The translations under genes and the position numbers were made by a program. A DNA stretch of 45,255 nucleotides from a virus: positions 1 through 45,255 of IMG/VR virus record IMGVR_UViG_3300021471_000008; one strand, given 5' to 3'. Each line of letters opens with the position of its first letter. Positions within the stretch are counted from its first letter, which is position 1. Positions 1-7,450 of the stretch are shown here, one piece after another. The notes below the pieces were generated by a model that had not been told where the DNA came from, made no database searches, and worked only from the letters and a program-made list of their open reading frames with translations.

Positions 1-23
1 TAAGAAGAGCATATAAATGTTAG
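1..23 (+). CDS. C-terminal end of a small CDS that crosses the window junction
   Basis: If the window is circular, these bases continue the frame that begins at 45135. They add residues L-R-R-A-Y-K-C and a TAG stop at 21-23. The stop lies against the SD (GAGGTGG, 24-30) of the RNase H gene, as expected for adjacent operon genes. The joined product would be 47 residues. No function is recognised. Confidence 0.55.
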
Positions 24-35
24 AGGTGGAAAAAA

Positions 36-431
36 TTGTTTACTATCTTATGTGACGGTATGGCTAAACAAGGTTTAGGTGCCTGGGCTATAGTTGTTCT
101 TAAAAACGACAAGTATTACTATCAAGAAAGTGGGACAAAGAAGAACGTTACTCACAACTTTATGGAGTGGGAAGCAGTAAGAAGAGCAATAGATTATATT
201 TATAAACAAAAAATAAAAAAGGCAACTATCTATTCTGACAGTCTTTTAGTTGTCAACCAATTCAACATGATTTACGATGTTAAAAACCGTTCTCTTCTTT
301 CCACTTTTACTTACTGTCGTAAGATGATTGATAAAATAGATGGAGAAATAGAAGTGGTTAAAGGTTCTAGGTCTATTACTAAACAGGCTGACACTCTTGC
401 ACGTATAACCTGGAGAGTGGAGAAAGAATGA
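36..431 (+). CDS. rnhA: Ribonuclease H (type I fold)
   Basis: A 131-residue RNase HI-like protein, expected to cut RNA in RNA:DNA hybrids during viral replication or primer removal. The four acidic residues of the fold are visible: D7 in LCDG, E44 in NFMEWEA, D68 in YSDS and D119 in QADTLA. The length is normal for a compact archaeal or phage RNase HI. The start is a TTG at 36, chosen because GAGGTGG (24-30) sits about six bases upstream and no ATG precedes the catalytic DG motif. It is the first gene of a tight run of small genes and overlaps the next by four bases. Substrate preference is inferred from the family. Confidence 0.85.
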   Translation: MFTILCDGMAKQGLGAWAIVVLKNDKYYYQESGTKKNVTHNFMEWEAVRRAIDYIYKQKIKKATIYSDSLLVVNQFNMIYDVKNRSLLSTFTYCRKMIDKIDGEIEVVKGSRSITKQADTLARITWRVEKE

Positions 432-550
432 ACTGGTCAAACTGGATACCTTTTATACTTTTTGACGCTATCCTATTCTCTTTATTCTGTATAATAATAA
501 TTTATATAGGTATTATTTTTAGAGATTTAATAAAATATTATAAGGTGTAA
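428..550 (+). CDS. Small single-span membrane protein, 40 aa
   Basis: This frame starts at an ATG overlapping the RNase H stop (ATGA). It encodes 40 residues: a Trp-rich start (MNWSNWIP), one long hydrophobic segment (about residues 8-31) and a short basic tail (RDLIKYYK). It ends at TAA 548-550, inside the SD of the next gene (AAGGTG). The translational coupling supports it as real. It is probably an inner-membrane peptide of unknown role. A holin-like function is possible but nothing specific shows it. Confidence 0.6.
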   Translation: MNWSNWIPFILFDAILFSLFCIIIIYIGIIFRDLIKYYKV

Positions 551-553
551 AAA

Positions 554-799
554 ATGTCTAAACGTAGATATTATTGTCCAAAATGTAAAAAAATAGTAAG
601 GGTTGTAAATGAAGACTGTTACGGCATTTTACCTAGTCTTGTTAGATGTGAATGTTGTGATAATAATAAAGGTTTACGTAAACTTTCAAGATTTGAACTT
701 AAGGTTTATCGTTTTATGAAATGGTATGAGGAGAAAGATAAAAATGAAAGTTTTGTTAAGAAACATCTTCCCCATCAGGAAGAAAAGAAAGAAGATTAA
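554..799 (+). CDS. Zinc-ribbon microprotein, 81 aa
   Basis: The N-terminal half has CPKCKK and, about 24 residues later, CECCDN, a typical four-cysteine zinc ribbon. The second half is charged and Lys/Glu-rich. The SD AAGGTG (542-547) precedes ATG 554. It overlaps the next zinc protein by 56 bases in another frame. Such ribbons often mediate nucleic-acid or protein contacts. No specific family is recognised. Confidence 0.7.
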   Translation: MSKRRYYCPKCKKIVRVVNEDCYGILPSLVRCECCDNNKGLRKLSRFELKVYRFMKWYEEKDKNESFVKKHLPHQEEKKED

Positions 800-986
800 A
801 GTTAAAAACTTTTTTAATTTACTTAAAAACAGAAAATTAAGATGTGAAGTTTGTGGAAAGAAGGTTAAAGATGATGAAATAGCCTTTGACAATCTTACTT
901 TTATTGAAGTTTGTGGTTCTTGTCTTGCTTGTACTTCTGAAGAGGTCAGTAAAATCTATGTACTGGAGGAAAGAAAAAATGGATAA
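744..986 (+). CDS. Basic zinc-binding microprotein, 80 aa
   Basis: The frame stays open upstream, but ATG 744 follows GAGGAGAAAGAT at the right spacing, so I start there. The N-terminus is strongly basic (PIRKKRKKIKVKN). Two cysteine pairs follow, CEVCGKK and CGSCLAC, a zinc-knuckle pattern. Basic arm plus zinc knuckle suggests nucleic-acid binding, which is inference. It overlaps genes on both sides, as do most genes in this run. Confidence 0.65.
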   Translation: MKVLLRNIFPIRKKRKKIKVKNFFNLLKNRKLRCEVCGKKVKDDEIAFDNLTFIEVCGSCLACTSEEVSKIYVLEERKNG

Positions 987-1104
987 TATATTTTTAATTT
1001 TTTCTTTTTTTGTTCTAGGATTGTTATTTGGTATAGTTATTCCTACTTTAATTATAATAATAGATGAGATAAATTATAGAAAAAGGTGGAAAGAAAATGA
1101 ATAA
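979..1104 (+). CDS. Small membrane protein, 41 aa
   Basis: ATG 979 follows the SD GGAGGAAAG (966-974). The peptide is almost entirely one hydrophobic helix (IFLIFSFFVLGLLFGI onward), followed by an acidic then basic tail (DEINYRKRWKENE). It overlaps the preceding and following genes by a few bases. It resembles its neighbours at 428 and 1097 in size and topology, so this run may encode three related membrane peptides. Function unknown. Confidence 0.6.
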   Translation: MDNIFLIFSFFVLGLLFGIVIPTLIIIIDEINYRKRWKENE

Positions 1105-1255
1105 TATGCTTTTATTTTTCTTGCCTTTTATAGTCTTCTTTATTTTAGTTGCTATAACTTTAATTCTTGCTATATTTTTTGAAAGGATTTCAACATATAT
1201 TCATATAAATAATATATATAAAAAATATATAAAAAGGAGTGATAAACATGACTGA
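1097..1255 (+). CDS. Small membrane protein, 52 aa
   Basis: ATG 1097 overlaps the previous stop and is preceded by AGGTGGAAAG. A hydrophobic segment spans roughly residues 4-28. A basic C-terminal tail with several Tyr and Lys follows. The stop TGA lies at 1253-1255, just inside the next gene. Third tiny membrane protein in this cluster; function unknown. Confidence 0.55.
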   Translation: MNNMLLFFLPFIVFFILVAITLILAIFFERISTYIHINNIYKKYIKRSDKHD

Positions 1256-1424
1256 TGAAATAAAATGCAGAGAATGTGGATTAATAATAGAAGAAGGAGA
1301 AGAAGTAATGGTAGTATATGAATGGACTGCAAAGTTTGATAATGAAGATATACCTATTCTTGACTTACCATCTAATATATGGTATCCATATTATTATCAT
1401 GAAGAATGTTTTTATAAAAAATAG
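1248..1424 (+). CDS. Zinc-binding microprotein, 58 aa
   Basis: The start is ATG 1248, six bases after the SD GGAGTGAT. An in-frame GTG at 1239 lies inside that SD and is unlikely. CREC near the N-terminus and HEEC near the C-terminus make a likely Cys3His or Cys4-type zinc site around an acidic, aromatic core. No family recognised. It overlaps the preceding membrane peptide by eight bases. Confidence 0.65.
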   Translation: MTDEIKCRECGLIIEEGEEVMVVYEWTAKFDNEDIPILDLPSNIWYPYYYHEECFYKK

Positions 1425-1436
1425 TATGTGATATAT

Positions 1437-1712
1437 ATGAAAGGTAAAATACTTTTAGATATACATGGTAAAGAATTTTTTGTAAAAATAGTAGCATTAT
1501 ATGGTTATGAATATTACTCACGTAACTGTGTTACTTATATGATTGAAATACATAAAGATAAAAGAGCAAAAAGTAAAGTTTGGTTCAAGTTTTTTTATAG
1601 CCATATTATAAATATAAATAAAAAAACAGATTACGACGAACTTATTGAAGTATTAACTAATGCAATAAAAGACGAACTATGTAAAGAACTTAAATTAAAA
1701 ACAGCTAGTTAG
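1437..1712 (+). CDS. Hypothetical protein, about 91 aa
   Basis: A mixed alpha/beta-looking soluble protein beginning MKGKILLDIHGKEFFVKIV. The start is uncertain: ATG 1437 follows a weak GTGAT, while GTG 1428 is also in frame. It is the last gene before a clear promoter (TATA 1720-1731), so it closes the first small-gene operon. No motif or family recognised. Confidence 0.55.
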   Translation: MKGKILLDIHGKEFFVKIVALYGYEYYSRNCVTYMIEIHKDKRAKSKVWFKFFYSHIININKKTDYDELIEVLTNAIKDELCKELKLKTAS

Positions 1713-1719
1713 TAAAAAA

Positions 1720-1731
1720 CTTTATATATAT
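1720..1731 (+). promoter_or_regulatory. Archaeal promoter (TATA box) of the fibre cassette
   Basis: CTTTATATATAT sits 30-41 bases before ATG 1761, which predicts a transcript start near 1750 and a leader of about ten bases carrying the SD AGGTGG. It separates the microprotein run from the fibre cassette. Confidence 0.6.
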
Positions 1732-1760
1732 CTTTCACACTTTACTATTTAGGTGGAAAT

Positions 1761-2429
1761 ATGGCAGCACCTACAATCGTTTGGTATATAAATACTTCAA
1801 GTAATGACACACCTAGTTGGACAACTATAGGTGGTTCAGATACTTTGAGGTTCACTGGTCCTGACACAGTAGCAGACAGTTCTTTTGACCCTGTTACCGC
1901 TCCTACAAGTGGTTATAAGGTTGCAGAAGAGTTGTGGTTAGACGCTACTTCAGACGCACAATGTGGAAGATATCAAGGTGGAGGAGCTACGGCTAGTTAT
2001 GGTTCTGCTCCTAGTTGGTCTTTGACTAATACAGGAGACTATATAGCTATACAAGCTCAAACCAACCCAGAAACTGCGGCTGGTAACTTAACTGCTTGGG
2101 ATACTGCTTCTCACTCTACTACAGCTAAAGAGATACTTAATGACATGAACGGAAATACTTATTCTTGGTTAAGGGCTGGAGAAACAGCTAGTAACGTAGC
2201 CCATGCTACAGATAGCACAGGCTCATCTTTACCTAGTGGTTACTCTACTCAAACAGACGCTACTACAACCTTTCAACTTAAAGGTTCAACTTATTCTATA
2301 ACCAACTCCGCAGCTTGTTCAGCAGACAATGAAACACGTTATATTATTCATTGTTTTATTCCACATGACGCTAGTGCTGGAACAACTGGTCACGACCCAG
2401 TATTGACATATACCTACTACTATACATAG
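1761..2429 (+). CDS. Virion surface or fibre-like protein, 222 aa
   Basis: A Thr/Ser/Ala-rich, low-lysine sequence dominated by predicted beta strands, with no catalytic motif. Composition and style (MAAPTIVWYIN start, many GxTxS turns, aromatic beta C-terminus ending TYTYYYT) match virion adhesin or decoration proteins. It heads a plus-strand cassette (1761-5647) that ends with a BppU-like gene, apart from the main structural cluster on the other strand. SD AGGTGGAAAT precedes ATG. Exact role (fibre tip or head decoration) cannot be told. Confidence 0.55.
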   Translation: MAAPTIVWYINTSSNDTPSWTTIGGSDTLRFTGPDTVADSSFDPVTAPTSGYKVAEELWLDATSDAQCGRYQGGGATASYGSAPSWSLTNTGDYIAIQAQTNPETAAGNLTAWDTASHSTTAKEILNDMNGNTYSWLRAGETASNVAHATDSTGSSLPSGYSTQTDATTTFQLKGSTYSITNSAACSADNETRYIIHCFIPHDASAGTTGHDPVLTYTYYYT

Positions 2430-2457
2430 AAAAAATTAGAAGGTTTTCTAACCCGAG

Positions 2458-2469
2458 ATGGTCGACCAT
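2458..2469. repeat. 12-base perfect palindrome ATGGTCGACCAT
   Basis: It lies in the 54-base gap between two cassette genes, just before the SD-like GGGGGT. A second short inverted repeat (TAGAAGGTTTTCTA) lies immediately upstream. Together they could form a small RNA hairpin or be a protein-binding site. Confidence 0.5.
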
Positions 2470-2483
2470 AGGGGGTAAAAAAT

Positions 2484-2900
2484 TTGTGGATTATACATTA
2501 TAAAAATGGTTTAACTATTAATGAAAAGATGGGTATAGATTATTTAAATATAGACCATGCAGATGTTGTTTCTGCTCAGATACTTTTTAATGGCACATAC
2601 TATACTGTTACTCGTGCCAATGACAGCCAGAGAATTATTCAACTCAAGTCTGGTTTATCTATGCAGAAAATGTCAGGCTTACATTTCGATATTAAATTAG
2701 CCAAAAGGTTACTTTTTTGTGTTTATAATCAAGAAGGAGACGCTATGGGCTGGGAAGTAGACTATATAACTAACAAGGCTTACAAGATTTCTTTTAACAC
2801 TAAAGATATGAAACTAAATAACGAACTTTTTGATTTAGATTATAATAAAGTAGTTTTTGGCACACCTAAACTTGAAAGTTACAGAATGAAGAGTTTTTAA
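2484..2900 (+). CDS. Hypothetical protein of the fibre cassette, 138 aa
   Basis: Starts at TTG 2484 with GGGGGT eight bases upstream; no ATG gives a full-length product. The sequence is mixed, with possible beta hairpins (WIIHYKNGLTI, QILFNGTYYTV). No family recognised. It lies between a fibre-like protein and a methyltransferase, with one base before the latter, so it is probably co-translated. It could be a baseplate or fibre adaptor, but nothing proves it. Confidence 0.6.
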   Translation: MWIIHYKNGLTINEKMGIDYLNIDHADVVSAQILFNGTYYTVTRANDSQRIIQLKSGLSMQKMSGLHFDIKLAKRLLFCVYNQEGDAMGWEVDYITNKAYKISFNTKDMKLNNELFDLDYNKVVFGTPKLESYRMKSF

Positions 2901-2901
2901 G

Positions 2902-3480
2902 ATGATTTTTGATGAGGAGTTCTATAATGGAGGAGCTGGTTACCCTAAATACTCTGAGTTTTCTCATTTTAAAACACGTGCAGAGTGGTTAAGTAAAAAT
3001 TTTCCAGATGAAAAAATTATAGTTATAGGTTGTGCATATGGTTATTTACTTAACTATTTACCAGACGCTGTAGGTATAGATAAAAGTGAGTATGCTTATA
3101 AACAGAAAGTAAATGATAGGGTTTTTCTTGCCGACGCCTCTAAATATGATTATACTGATTTTACTCTTATTGTTTCTTATAATGTCCTTGATTGTATGAC
3201 TGATGAAGAAGTAAAAAATTTTATTTCTTGTTCTTCTAAACTTAAACATTATCACGTTCTCTGTTTTTACGAAGATGACAATATGGCAGAAGAGTATAAA
3301 AAATATGGTTATTTTATACAGGATAGGCAATGGTGGTTCGACCTTTTTTCTGTTGTTGAACAAGATGTTTATCTTGTCGAGTTTGCTACTGGATACGTCT
3401 GGTTTAAAGCTGCAGGAGAAAAAGAGTTTACTAATACTTCTCTTAAAAGTCCTATTACTGAAGTTAAGGTGAGTGATTAA
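2902..3480 (+). CDS. Class I SAM-dependent methyltransferase-like protein, 192 aa
   Basis: Motif I is visible as IVIGCAYGYLLNYLPD, followed by an acidic ribose-binding position in VGIDKSEYAY. A motif IV-like region is at LIVSYNVLDCMTDEEV. This arrangement is typical of Methyltransf_11/SAM-binding Rossmann proteins. No DPPY-type motif is present, so it is probably not a DNA amino-methylase. Small molecules, sugars or protein are likelier targets. It overlaps the fibre gene at 3480 by one base, which hints at modification of a fibre or of its glycan receptor (inference). Confidence 0.65.
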   Translation: MIFDEEFYNGGAGYPKYSEFSHFKTRAEWLSKNFPDEKIIVIGCAYGYLLNYLPDAVGIDKSEYAYKQKVNDRVFLADASKYDYTDFTLIVSYNVLDCMTDEEVKNFISCSSKLKHYHVLCFYEDDNMAEEYKKYGYFIQDRQWWFDLFSVVEQDVYLVEFATGYVWFKAAGEKEFTNTSLKSPITEVKVSD

Positions 3481-5282
3481 TGGGTAATTATAGTGTTCCA
3501 ACGACTAATAATTCACGTGTAGCTGACAGTTCAAGAAATTGGCTAGCTGCATGTGATACTGGTATAACTGACGCTGATACTTCTAATGAATATATTTTTG
3601 CTACTTTTGTTCATGAAGATAGTGCACATGCTGGAACAACAATAAATTTTAAACTCCAATGGAGAAGGGTAGGAGGAACTTGGGCAGATGTAGGTTCTGA
3701 TACAGAAATCTGTTGGGGTATAAATACTGTATTAGTTGATGGTACTAGTCCAGTAGGTTCTAGTGCGGGCTGTCAAACCGCTGATTACAGTCAGGAGAAT
3801 GAGGGAGATAACAGTGTAATCTATGGAAGTAAGTTACTTAATGTATATGTTGAGATACAGTGGGCTATAGGTTTTGGTTCTGGAGTACAAGGAAATCAAG
3901 AATATGAACTACAGATATATGACAATGATGAAAGTGTTGGTTTAGGTGCTTTTTCTGCTACTATAACTACTGCCGCTGTTCAACAAAGTGCTACAGATGA
4001 TAGAGCAGTAAGTGTGGAAATAGAAAAAACTGGAGTAGAAGACAGTTCTGTAAACATAAATATAGAACTCTCTGCTACTCAAGATAGAGAAACTTCTGTA
4101 GATATAATTTATTTTTCTACAGATGATAGAGATATAAGTTCAAATATAGAACTTTTTTCTTTTATCGACAGAAACCTTTTATTAGATATTGAATTACCTA
4201 TCCAGAGCGGATTAGTAGATATAGATTTAGTTGCTGAAATAGAAAATTTTTTTACAGAAGATAAAAATATAAACATAAATATAGAAAATTTTTCTACTGT
4301 TGATAAGAATATTTTTTTAGGTATAGAACAATTAGATTATTCTGATAAAGATATTTCTTTAGAAGTAGAACAATCTCTTTTAGAAGAAAGGTCTATAAAT
4401 GTAGAAGTAGAACTTACTAATATAACAGATAGAGCTGTTTCTGTAAATATAGAAAAAACTTTTACTTCTGACAGAAATCTTTCTACCTTTATCAATTTAC
4501 CTATTTCTAGCGATTACTCTAACAGAAATTTATCTATTGAAATAGAGACTTCGTCATTATCTGATAAAGCTGTAAATATAAACATCGAACTTCTAAATAC
4601 AGAAGATAGAGTTTTAGAAGTAAACATAGAACGTTTCTCTTCTGATAATATAAGTCTTTCTACTAATATAGAAAACCTTTCTTTTTCTGACACAAATGTT
4701 TCTATAGATATAGAACTTCCTAGTTTGTCAGGTTCGGAAGATAGAAGTTTGATTACAGAAATAGAAATAGAAACAGAAGAAGATAGACAGGTAGATGTTA
4801 GTATAGAACAATTATCCTCTTCTGACATTAATCTTTCTATTGATATAATCTATAAATCTATAGATAATAGAAACTTAAGTTTAGAAGTAGAAAAAGTTCT
4901 TATAACAGATAGAAGTTTATCTTCAGAAATAGAGAAAAGTTTAACTGAAAATAGAAATCTTTCTTTAAATATAGAAGAACTTTCTACTTTAGATAGAAAT
5001 ATCTCTTTAGATATAGAACTTTTTAATTATTCAGATACAGGTTTATCTGTTGATGTAGAAAAACTTTTAAGTGCAAAAGAAGATAAGAATATAAGTCTAA
5101 ATATAGAAGTTTACAATTCAGAAGATATAAACCTTTCTATTGATATAGAAAGTTCTCTTGAACGAGAGGCAGATAGCGCTTATATAGTTATAGAAGATAG
5201 TTATATAGCTAAAGTATATTTAGAAGATAGTCTAACAGCTAGTTTAGTTATAGAAGATAGTTATGGAGGTAGAGAAAAATAA
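3480..5282 (+). CDS. Repeat-rich tail fibre, 600 aa with about 25 copies of a 14-residue repeat
   Basis: The N-terminal ~165 residues form a beta domain related to the modules of the large minus-strand fibre (both have a W-L-A-A core after a Ser/Arg-rich start). From about residue 170 to 565 the protein is a tandem array with consensus D-R-N-L-S-L-x-I-E plus five variable residues. Alternating hydrophobics suggest one beta strand per turn, as in a beta-solenoid or intertwined fibre shaft. The C-terminus has Tyr/Asp-rich repeats (VIEDSY). It starts at ATG 3480 overlapping the previous stop, behind GGTGAGTGAT. Probably a receptor-binding fibre shaft. Confidence 0.7.
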   Translation: MGNYSVPTTNNSRVADSSRNWLAACDTGITDADTSNEYIFATFVHEDSAHAGTTINFKLQWRRVGGTWADVGSDTEICWGINTVLVDGTSPVGSSAGCQTADYSQENEGDNSVIYGSKLLNVYVEIQWAIGFGSGVQGNQEYELQIYDNDESVGLGAFSATITTAAVQQSATDDRAVSVEIEKTGVEDSSVNINIELSATQDRETSVDIIYFSTDDRDISSNIELFSFIDRNLLLDIELPIQSGLVDIDLVAEIENFFTEDKNININIENFSTVDKNIFLGIEQLDYSDKDISLEVEQSLLEERSINVEVELTNITDRAVSVNIEKTFTSDRNLSTFINLPISSDYSNRNLSIEIETSSLSDKAVNINIELLNTEDRVLEVNIERFSSDNISLSTNIENLSFSDTNVSIDIELPSLSGSEDRSLITEIEIETEEDRQVDVSIEQLSSSDINLSIDIIYKSIDNRNLSLEVEKVLITDRSLSSEIEKSLTENRNLSLNIEELSTLDRNISLDIELFNYSDTGLSVDVEKLLSAKEDKNISLNIEVYNSEDINLSIDIESSLEREADSAYIVIEDSYIAKVYLEDSLTASLVIEDSYGGREK

Positions 5283-5647
5283 CACAATTTCAAAAAACAA
5301 GAATAGATAATTTCTATATTGTAGCAACTTATGACAGAACATTAAGAATTACAGTACAAAAATATAATCATACAACCGAAGAATACGAAGATACAGATAT
5401 ATTTGGTGGAACAGTTACTTTACACGTTTTTGAGTCTTATGATGAAGAAAACGGTTTTACTAATGAAGTTACTAAATGGCAAAAAAATGCTACTATTATT
5501 GACGCAGCCAACGGTTTATGTACTATAACTTTTGAAGACACAGATACAACCACTGCAGATATAGGAACTTACTATTACTATATAGATTTTACAGATGGAA
5601 CAGGTAATAAATACCAAGTTGTCATGGGTAAAATAAAGGTTGTTTAA
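5279..5647 (+). CDS. BppU-like baseplate or fibre protein, 122 aa, probable AUA start
   Basis: The frame is open from 5273 to TAA 5645-5647. The product resembles the N-terminal beta domain of phage baseplate upper proteins: a strand after the start (RTLRITVQKY), a central Ig-like core and a closing strand (GNKYQVVMGKIKVV). The SD GGAGGT (5265-5270) points to ATA at 5279 as the initiator, giving M-T-Q-F-Q-K. No ATG, GTG or TTG lies near. A sequencing error changing ATG to ATA is the alternative. It closes the fibre cassette. Confidence 0.65.
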   Translation: MTQFQKTRIDNFYIVATYDRTLRITVQKYNHTTEEYEDTDIFGGTVTLHVFESYDEENGFTNEVTKWQKNATIIDAANGLCTITFEDTDTTTADIGTYYYYIDFTDGTGNKYQVVMGKIKVV

Positions 5648-5652
5648 CAATT

Positions 5653-5663
5653 ATTTTATAAAC
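5653..5663 (+). promoter_or_regulatory. TATA box for a leaderless transcript of the XPF-like gene
   Basis: ATTTTATAAAC is centred about 26 bases before ATG 5684, so transcription would start at or next to the ATG. No SD precedes this ATG. A T-rich stretch (5672-5678) between may also terminate the upstream cassette. Confidence 0.6.
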
Positions 5664-5683
5664 AATTATACCTTTTTTTATTC

Positions 5684-6316
5684 ATGAAGAAACTAATAAT
5701 GGACAATCGTGAGCCACCTATACTTCTTTCTTTACTTTCCGAAAAGTTTGAAGTAGAGATAAAAAAACTTCCTACCTTTGACTATATTGTTGGTGGAAAA
5801 GTTGGAGTGGAAAGAAAAACCTTCCCCGACCTTGTTGGTTCGGTGGTGGATAAAAGGATTTATGAACAGGCTAGAAGAATGGTTGAAAGTTCTTATAATC
5901 CGCTCATACTTGTCGAGGGGAGTATATCTAGCAGTTACTCTATTCATCGTTATATACCAAACTTTAAACAGGACGCTAGGAAAACAGCTATGGGAGTTCT
6001 AGTAGACCTGGCTCTGAACTTTTCTATACCAATCGTTTTTTCTGAGAACCATGAAGATACAGTTTATGTTTTAGAAAAGATTTCTAGGTCTTTAAACTCT
6101 TTTAAACATCATACACCTAGGATAAATGTTTCTCTTTCTCCTACTGTTCGTCTTCTTACTCTTGTTCCTGGTATAGGACCAACTACTGCACATAAGATAG
6201 TTAAAAGGTGTGGAAAAAAGGTTACTTATTATACTTATAAGAAACTTCTTTCTGTTAATGGTGTAGGTAAGAAAAGTGCAGGAAGGATAATGAAATTTAT
6301 AGGTGAACTAATCTGA
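5684..6316 (+). CDS. xpf: XPF/ERCC4-family structure-specific endonuclease
   Basis: The 210-residue protein has an N-terminal ERCC4 nuclease domain with the family signature: DNREP (7-11), FDYIVG (32-37), VERKTFPDL (42-50) and a following DKRIYEQ. A C-terminal tandem helix-hairpin-helix domain follows (PGIGPTTA near 163, NGVGKKSA near 192). This is the compact nuclease-HhH2 layout of short archaeal XPF without the helicase domain. It should cut 3'-flap, fork or branched DNA, as in recombination-dependent replication. It starts at a leaderless ATG and overlaps the next gene's likely CTG start. Confidence 0.9.
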   Translation: MKKLIMDNREPPILLSLLSEKFEVEIKKLPTFDYIVGGKVGVERKTFPDLVGSVVDKRIYEQARRMVESSYNPLILVEGSISSSYSIHRYIPNFKQDARKTAMGVLVDLALNFSIPIVFSENHEDTVYVLEKISRSLNSFKHHTPRINVSLSPTVRLLTLVPGIGPTTAHKIVKRCGKKVTYYTYKKLLSVNGVGKKSAGRIMKFIGELI

Positions 6317-6570
6317 ACAACCGCAAACGTGTCTGGTCTGCCCTTTTTGAGTTGTGGAAAGGTATAAGCTTACGTGAGGCTATGCGCATACATAAAGCAG
6401 ACCTTCTTGCTTATCTTGATGGTAAACATCCAAAGGAGTTGTATATACCAGCTATGAATATAATAATTAATAAAGAAGATTATATACTTTTAATAAAATT
6501 GAATAAAGATTTAATTCTTGAAAATAATAAAGTAAAGGTGATAAATTATGAAACAAACTTTTCTGAGTAA
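6313..6570 (+). CDS. Hypothetical HTH-like protein, 85 aa, probable CUG start
   Basis: The first conventional start in this frame, TTG 6352, would cut into a helical region. The frame is open back to 6307, and CTG 6313 lies six bases after AGGTGA (6301-6306), overlapping the XPF stop. With CTG the protein begins N-N-R-K-R-V-W-S-A-L-F-E-L-W and continues KGISLREAMRIHKADLLAYL, which resembles a helix-turn-helix. The C-terminal half is beta-like and hydrophobic. A DNA-binding role beside the nuclease is plausible but unproven. It overlaps the methylase start. Confidence 0.55.
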   Translation: MNNRKRVWSALFELWKGISLREAMRIHKADLLAYLDGKHPKELYIPAMNIIINKEDYILLIKLNKDLILENNKVKVINYETNFSE

Positions 6571-7444
6571 AGGTTTACCTAACAATCCTAAACCTTTTCC
6601 TGTTCTTTTCTGGATGGGTAGTAAAACTAAACTTCTTCCTCTTTTAGACCCTTTTCTTATAGAAGCGAATGGTCTAAACTACTATGAACCTTTTGTAGGT
6701 GGAGGAAGTGTTTTCTGTTACCAATTCAGAAAAGAAAGGTTGAAAAAAGGTATAGTCCTTAACGATAAAAACATTTATCTTATATCTTTTTATCGTTATC
6801 TTAAGGAACAACCTTATACTTTTATACAGGAAATTTTTAAATATGATAACAAAAACAATAAAGAAGATTATTTAAAATTAAGAGAACGGTTTAATAAACT
6901 AAAGGATAATATACATTCTAATCTTGAACTTCGAGAAATGGTAGGATTGTTCTATTATCTAAACAAAACTTGTTTTAGAGGAGTTTTTGACCTTGACAAG
7001 AAAAACAATTTTAGAGTGGGTTTTGCTTACAGACCTAAAGCTAAAATAGTAGATATAAAAGGTTTTGTCCATCTTTCTGGTGCTTTACAAAAAGCTAGAT
7101 TGATTAATGCAGATTTTGAACATATTCTGCCAATTGAAGATAGTTTTGTTTATTTAGACCCTCCTTATCATTTGTTACACGACAACTATACTTATAGTGG
7201 TTTTAGTGAAGAAGACCATAAAAGATTAAGAGAATATACAAAAAAGTTAGATAAAAAAGGATGTAAGGTAGTTATGAGTAACTCTTTAACAGAACTTATA
7301 TCTGACCTTTATGATGACTGGTTTATATATAGTTTTGAAAACAAGTATAATGTGAATAAGAAAACTGTAAAGGAGTGTATAATAAGCAATTTTGAACCAA
7401 CAAAAAGTTTAAATAAGATGGAAAAGTATAATTTTAGTAGGTAA
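6548..7444 (+). CDS. dam: Dam-like (D12 class, alpha) DNA adenine-N6 methyltransferase
   Basis: A 298-residue D12-class methylase. Motif X is seen at WMGSKTKLLPLL (near 22), motif I at YYEPFVGGGSVF (near 50) and catalytic motif IV at YLDPPYH (near 205), in the order of alpha-class enzymes. It should transfer methyl from SAM to adenine N6 in a short target. Dam relatives recognise GATC, but the target cannot be read here. GATC is almost absent from this genome, which makes the true target interesting. SD AAGGTGAT precedes ATG 6548, overlapping the upstream gene. Confidence 0.85.
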   Translation: MKQTFLSKGLPNNPKPFPVLFWMGSKTKLLPLLDPFLIEANGLNYYEPFVGGGSVFCYQFRKERLKKGIVLNDKNIYLISFYRYLKEQPYTFIQEIFKYDNKNNKEDYLKLRERFNKLKDNIHSNLELREMVGLFYYLNKTCFRGVFDLDKKNNFRVGFAYRPKAKIVDIKGFVHLSGALQKARLINADFEHILPIEDSFVYLDPPYHLLHDNYTYSGFSEEDHKRLREYTKKLDKKGCKVVMSNSLTELISDLYDDWFIYSFENKYNVNKKTVKECIISNFEPTKSLNKMEKYNFSR

Positions 7445-7450
7445 AAAAAA

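Noticed and set aside
4514-4828. Minus-strand 104-codon frame inside the repeat fibre
   Set aside because: A shadow of the repeat array in the antisense frame, biased to Ser and Ile. The sense frame is clearly coding.
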